A DNA stretch of 6,933 bases, taken from assembly GCA_017413145.1 (NCBI GenBank), contig JAFPUX010000429.1, forward strand, positions 1-6,933, given 5' to 3'. The notes under the pieces are model-generated. The model searched no databases, was not told the DNA's origin, and was given only the letters and a program-made list of their open reading frames with translations. Source of the DNA: Kiritimatiellia bacterium (GTDB lineage Bacteria; Verrucomicrobiota; Kiritimatiellia; RFP12; UBA3636). The translations under genes and the position numbers were made by a program. Shown piece after piece: positions 5,599 to 6,933 of the stretch (the stretch's first letter is position 1; each line of letters starts with the position of its first letter).

Positions 5599-6695
5599 AT
5601 TCCTCCGTTCCGACCTTTCCCGATTTCCGCCGCGGCATGGGTTTCGGCGGCTGGCTCACGAACTACAAGCGCTTCAACGTGCTGCCGCCCGAGTGGCGCA
5701 CGCGGTTCACGATCGGAGACTGGGAGCACTTCCGCACGTACCTGACGGAGGCCGACGCGGAGAACGTCGCCGCGATGGGCTTCGACCACGTCCGCGTCGG
5801 ATTCGACCAAATCGTCCTCGAAGAGAAGCCCGGCGTATTCCGCGACGAAATCTTCGACCTGCTCGACCGGTTCTGCGGCTGGTTCGAGTCGCGCGGCGTC
5901 GGCGTCGTCCTCAACCTCCACAAGGCCGTCGGCAACTACTGCGACATCCACGAGGAGAACGCGCTTCTGGACGACCCCGCGCTGCAGGACCGCTTCGTCG
6001 CGCTGTGGGAGGCCGTCGCCCGCCGCTTCGCGCACCGCCCCGCCGTCGCGTTCGAACTCCTCAACGAAGTGCTCGACGTCCCGGCGGAGAAGTGGCTCTC
6101 GCTCGCGCGGCGGACCGTCGCCGCGGTCCGCCGCCTCGACCCGGGGCGCTGGATCGTCGTCGGCCCGACGTGCTGGAACCACCCGTGGGCGCTCCGCGCG
6201 CTGGAGCCCTTCGACGACCCGCGCGTCGCCTACACGTTCCACATGTACGAACCGTCCGCCTTCACGCACCAACGCGGCGTGTTGCAGCCCGCGCACTGCT
6301 TCTACAACCGCGACATGCCGTATCCCGGCGACCCGGAGCGCTACCGCGACCACGCCCGCGAGACCGGACGCGACCCGCACCGCTTCGACGGCTTCCCCGA
6401 AATCGGCCGCGATTTCCTCGCCGACGTCCTGCGCGACGCCTTCGACTGGAAGGACGCGCATCCGGACCGCATCCTGTGGTGCGGCGAATTCGGCACCATC
6501 CGCCACGCGCGCCTCGCCTGGCGCGAGGCGTGGATGCGCGACGTGGTTTCGCTCCTGAAGGAGCACGGAATTCCGTGGTGCGTCTGGAACTACCTCTCGA
6601 CACCGAACGACGGCAACCGCTTCTCGCTCGTCGACGACGAAACCCGCCGATTTCTCTCCCCCGCGCTTCTCCGTGCCTGCCTCGGGGAAGGGTAG
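5595..6695 (+). CDS. Glycoside hydrolase family 5 enzyme (cellulase family), apparently cytoplasmic
   Basis: The 366-residue protein is a single (beta/alpha)8 GH5 domain. GH5 enzymes are retaining beta-glycosidases acting on beta-glucans, mannans and related chains. The opening RGMGFGGWLTNYKRFN (residues 13-28) is the usual first strand. Conserved active-site elements follow in order: R67 in DHVRVGF, H109 in VLNLHKA, the acid/base glutamate E158 in FELLNE, H216 and Y218 in TFHMYEP, the nucleophile E298 in WCGEFG, and the late-strand tryptophan W331 in WCVWNY. All key residues are intact, so an active enzyme is expected. The start MNSSVPTFPD carries no signal peptide, unlike many GH5 members. 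The ATG forms an ATGA overlap with the MFS stop, and no Shine-Dalgarno is visible. It is last in the operon. I cannot assign a GH5 subfamily, so endo-glucanase, exo-glucosidase or mannanase activity are all possible. Confidence 0.94.
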   Translation: MNSSVPTFPDFRRGMGFGGWLTNYKRFNVLPPEWRTRFTIGDWEHFRTYLTEADAENVAAMGFDHVRVGFDQIVLEEKPGVFRDEIFDLLDRFCGWFESRGVGVVLNLHKAVGNYCDIHEENALLDDPALQDRFVALWEAVARRFAHRPAVAFELLNEVLDVPAEKWLSLARRTVAAVRRLDPGRWIVVGPTCWNHPWALRALEPFDDPRVAYTFHMYEPSAFTHQRGVLQPAHCFYNRDMPYPGDPERYRDHARETGRDPHRFDGFPEIGRDFLADVLRDAFDWKDAHPDRILWCGEFGTIRHARLAWREAWMRDVVSLLKEHGIPWCVWNYLSTPNDGNRFSLVDDETRRFLSPALLRACLGEG

Positions 6696-6702
6696 TCATT
6701 GA

Positions 6703-6743
6703 TTTTTACGAAACGATCCTTGCAGAGGCTTGTTTCGAGAAAA
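6703..6743. repeat. Long imperfect inverted repeat after the GH5 gene (terminator-like hairpin or operator)
   Basis: Arms 6703-6720 and 6726-6743 pair at 16 of 18 positions (two of these are G-U) around a 5-base TGCAG loop, starting 8 bases after the GH5 stop codon. The core is CGAAAC (6709-6714) against GTTTCG (6732-6737), extended inwards by CCT/AGG and outwards by TTTT/AAAA. The flanks are T-run first and A-run last, the reverse of a standard terminator, so it may stop or protect the operon transcript, or may be a protein-binding dyad 15 bases upstream of the next -35 box. A second overlapping pair, CTTGCA (6719-6724) and TGCAAG (6745-6750), could form a competing structure. Confidence 0.6.
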
Positions 6744-6757
6744 ATGCAAGCAACGTG

Positions 6758-6786
6758 TTGACTTCATGCCGGGCGTTTGCTAGATT
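6758..6786 (+). promoter_or_regulatory. Sigma-70-type promoter reading out of the right edge
   Basis: TTGACT (6758-6763) is separated by exactly 17 bases from TAGATT (6781-6786). Each box matches the consensus at most positions. The layout is the same as at the regulator promoter (TTGACA, 17 bases, TAGGGT). The predicted transcription start is near 6793, so a further plus-strand gene is expected beyond the operon. Confidence 0.68.
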
Positions 6787-6792
6787 CATGGC

Positions 6793-6864
6793 CCGTTGCG
6801 CGCCATTCGGCCCCGCTCATCCATTGGGGGGCCTGCGCAGCCCGCGGCCAAACGGCCGGGTTCT
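6793..6864 (+). other. Structured 5' leader of the downstream transcript
   Basis: This stretch, between the predicted transcription start and a candidate start codon, can fold. GGCCCC (6809-6814) pairs perfectly with GGGGCC (6828-6833), and CGGCC (6845-6849) can pair with GGCCG (6854-6858). No known riboswitch pattern is recognised. A short frame from ATG 6788 to 6868 begins upstream of the predicted transcription start and is not credible as a gene. Confidence 0.3.
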
Positions 6865-6933
6865 TTGAAAAGGAAACCGCTTTTTCGGGCGATCGCCCTT
6901 GCCGGTCCGGCCGTTTTCGGCCGGGCGCGGAAG
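6865..6933 (+). CDS. Possible start of a further gene (TTG start, 23 codons visible)
   Basis: A TTG at 6865, about 72 bases after the predicted transcription start, opens a frame that continues to the window edge. The first residues read MKRKPLFRAIALAG, a basic start followed by a moderately hydrophobic stretch that could begin a signal peptide. The later part is arginine-rich, which weakens that reading. An AAAAGGAAA stretch at 6868-6876 overlaps the proposed start codons and could instead be a ribosome binding site for a start further on. Too little is visible to name a product. Confidence 0.22.
   Translation, partial: MKRKPLFRAIALAGPAVFGRARK

Noticed and set aside
5505..6566. Minus-strand open frame of 353 codons opposite the GH5 gene
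   Set aside because: It is an antisense shadow: no domain, no promoter or ribosome site, and the plus strand has an intact GH5 active site.
6788..6868. Short frame from ATG 6788 (26 codons) as a leader peptide
   Set aside because: The ATG lies just after the -10 box, upstream of the expected transcription start, and has no ribosome site. Its composition matches non-coding GC-rich DNA.

Overview
The window is a very GC-rich piece of bacterial chromosome carrying a small carbohydrate-use locus. Two features point to the PVC group, most likely Kiritimatiellota, Lentisphaerota or Verrucomicrobiota. One is a XylR-type regulator, with a LacI-like sensor fused to an AraC DNA-binding domain. The other is a secreted LamG-type protein whose N-terminal signature (tyrosine-rich opening followed by a 'GLVACYDGIDNAG' stretch) I associate with large surface proteins of that group. 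The placement rests on family recall, not on a search. No rRNA, tRNA, CRISPR array or insertion sequence is visible.

Layout. Positions 1-897 (minus strand) hold the N-terminal 299 residues of a secreted LamG-fold protein that runs off the left edge. Positions 898-1046 are a divergent promoter region: back-to-back promoters flank an AT-rich imperfect dyad at 971-1013. Positions 1047-2234 (plus) encode the AraC/XylR regulator. Positions 2235-2447 are a GC-rich gap with one perfect hairpin, a direct repeat and a weak promoter. Positions 2448-6695 (plus) form a four-gene unit in which every junction is a 4-base start/stop overlap: a VanZ-domain membrane protein with a long unknown N-terminal region, a GH16 glucanase-like enzyme, a 12-helix MFS transporter, and a GH5 cellulase-family enzyme. 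Positions 6696-6933 contain a long imperfect hairpin, a clear sigma-70-like promoter, a structured leader and possibly the start of another gene.

How the parts fit. Both glycoside hydrolases keep their catalytic residues, and both lack a signal peptide, although their families are usually exported. With an MFS transporter between them, the simplest inference is that beta-linked oligosaccharides are imported and then cut in the cytoplasm. The regulator beside the operon has a sugar-binding-type sensor and is the obvious candidate controller. Similar half-sites (YGAAA followed by 3-4 bases and CC) occur in the dyad next to the regulator gene and in the hairpin after the GH5 gene. They may be its binding sites. 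The substrate, the VanZ protein's role and the regulator's control of the operon are inferred, not shown.
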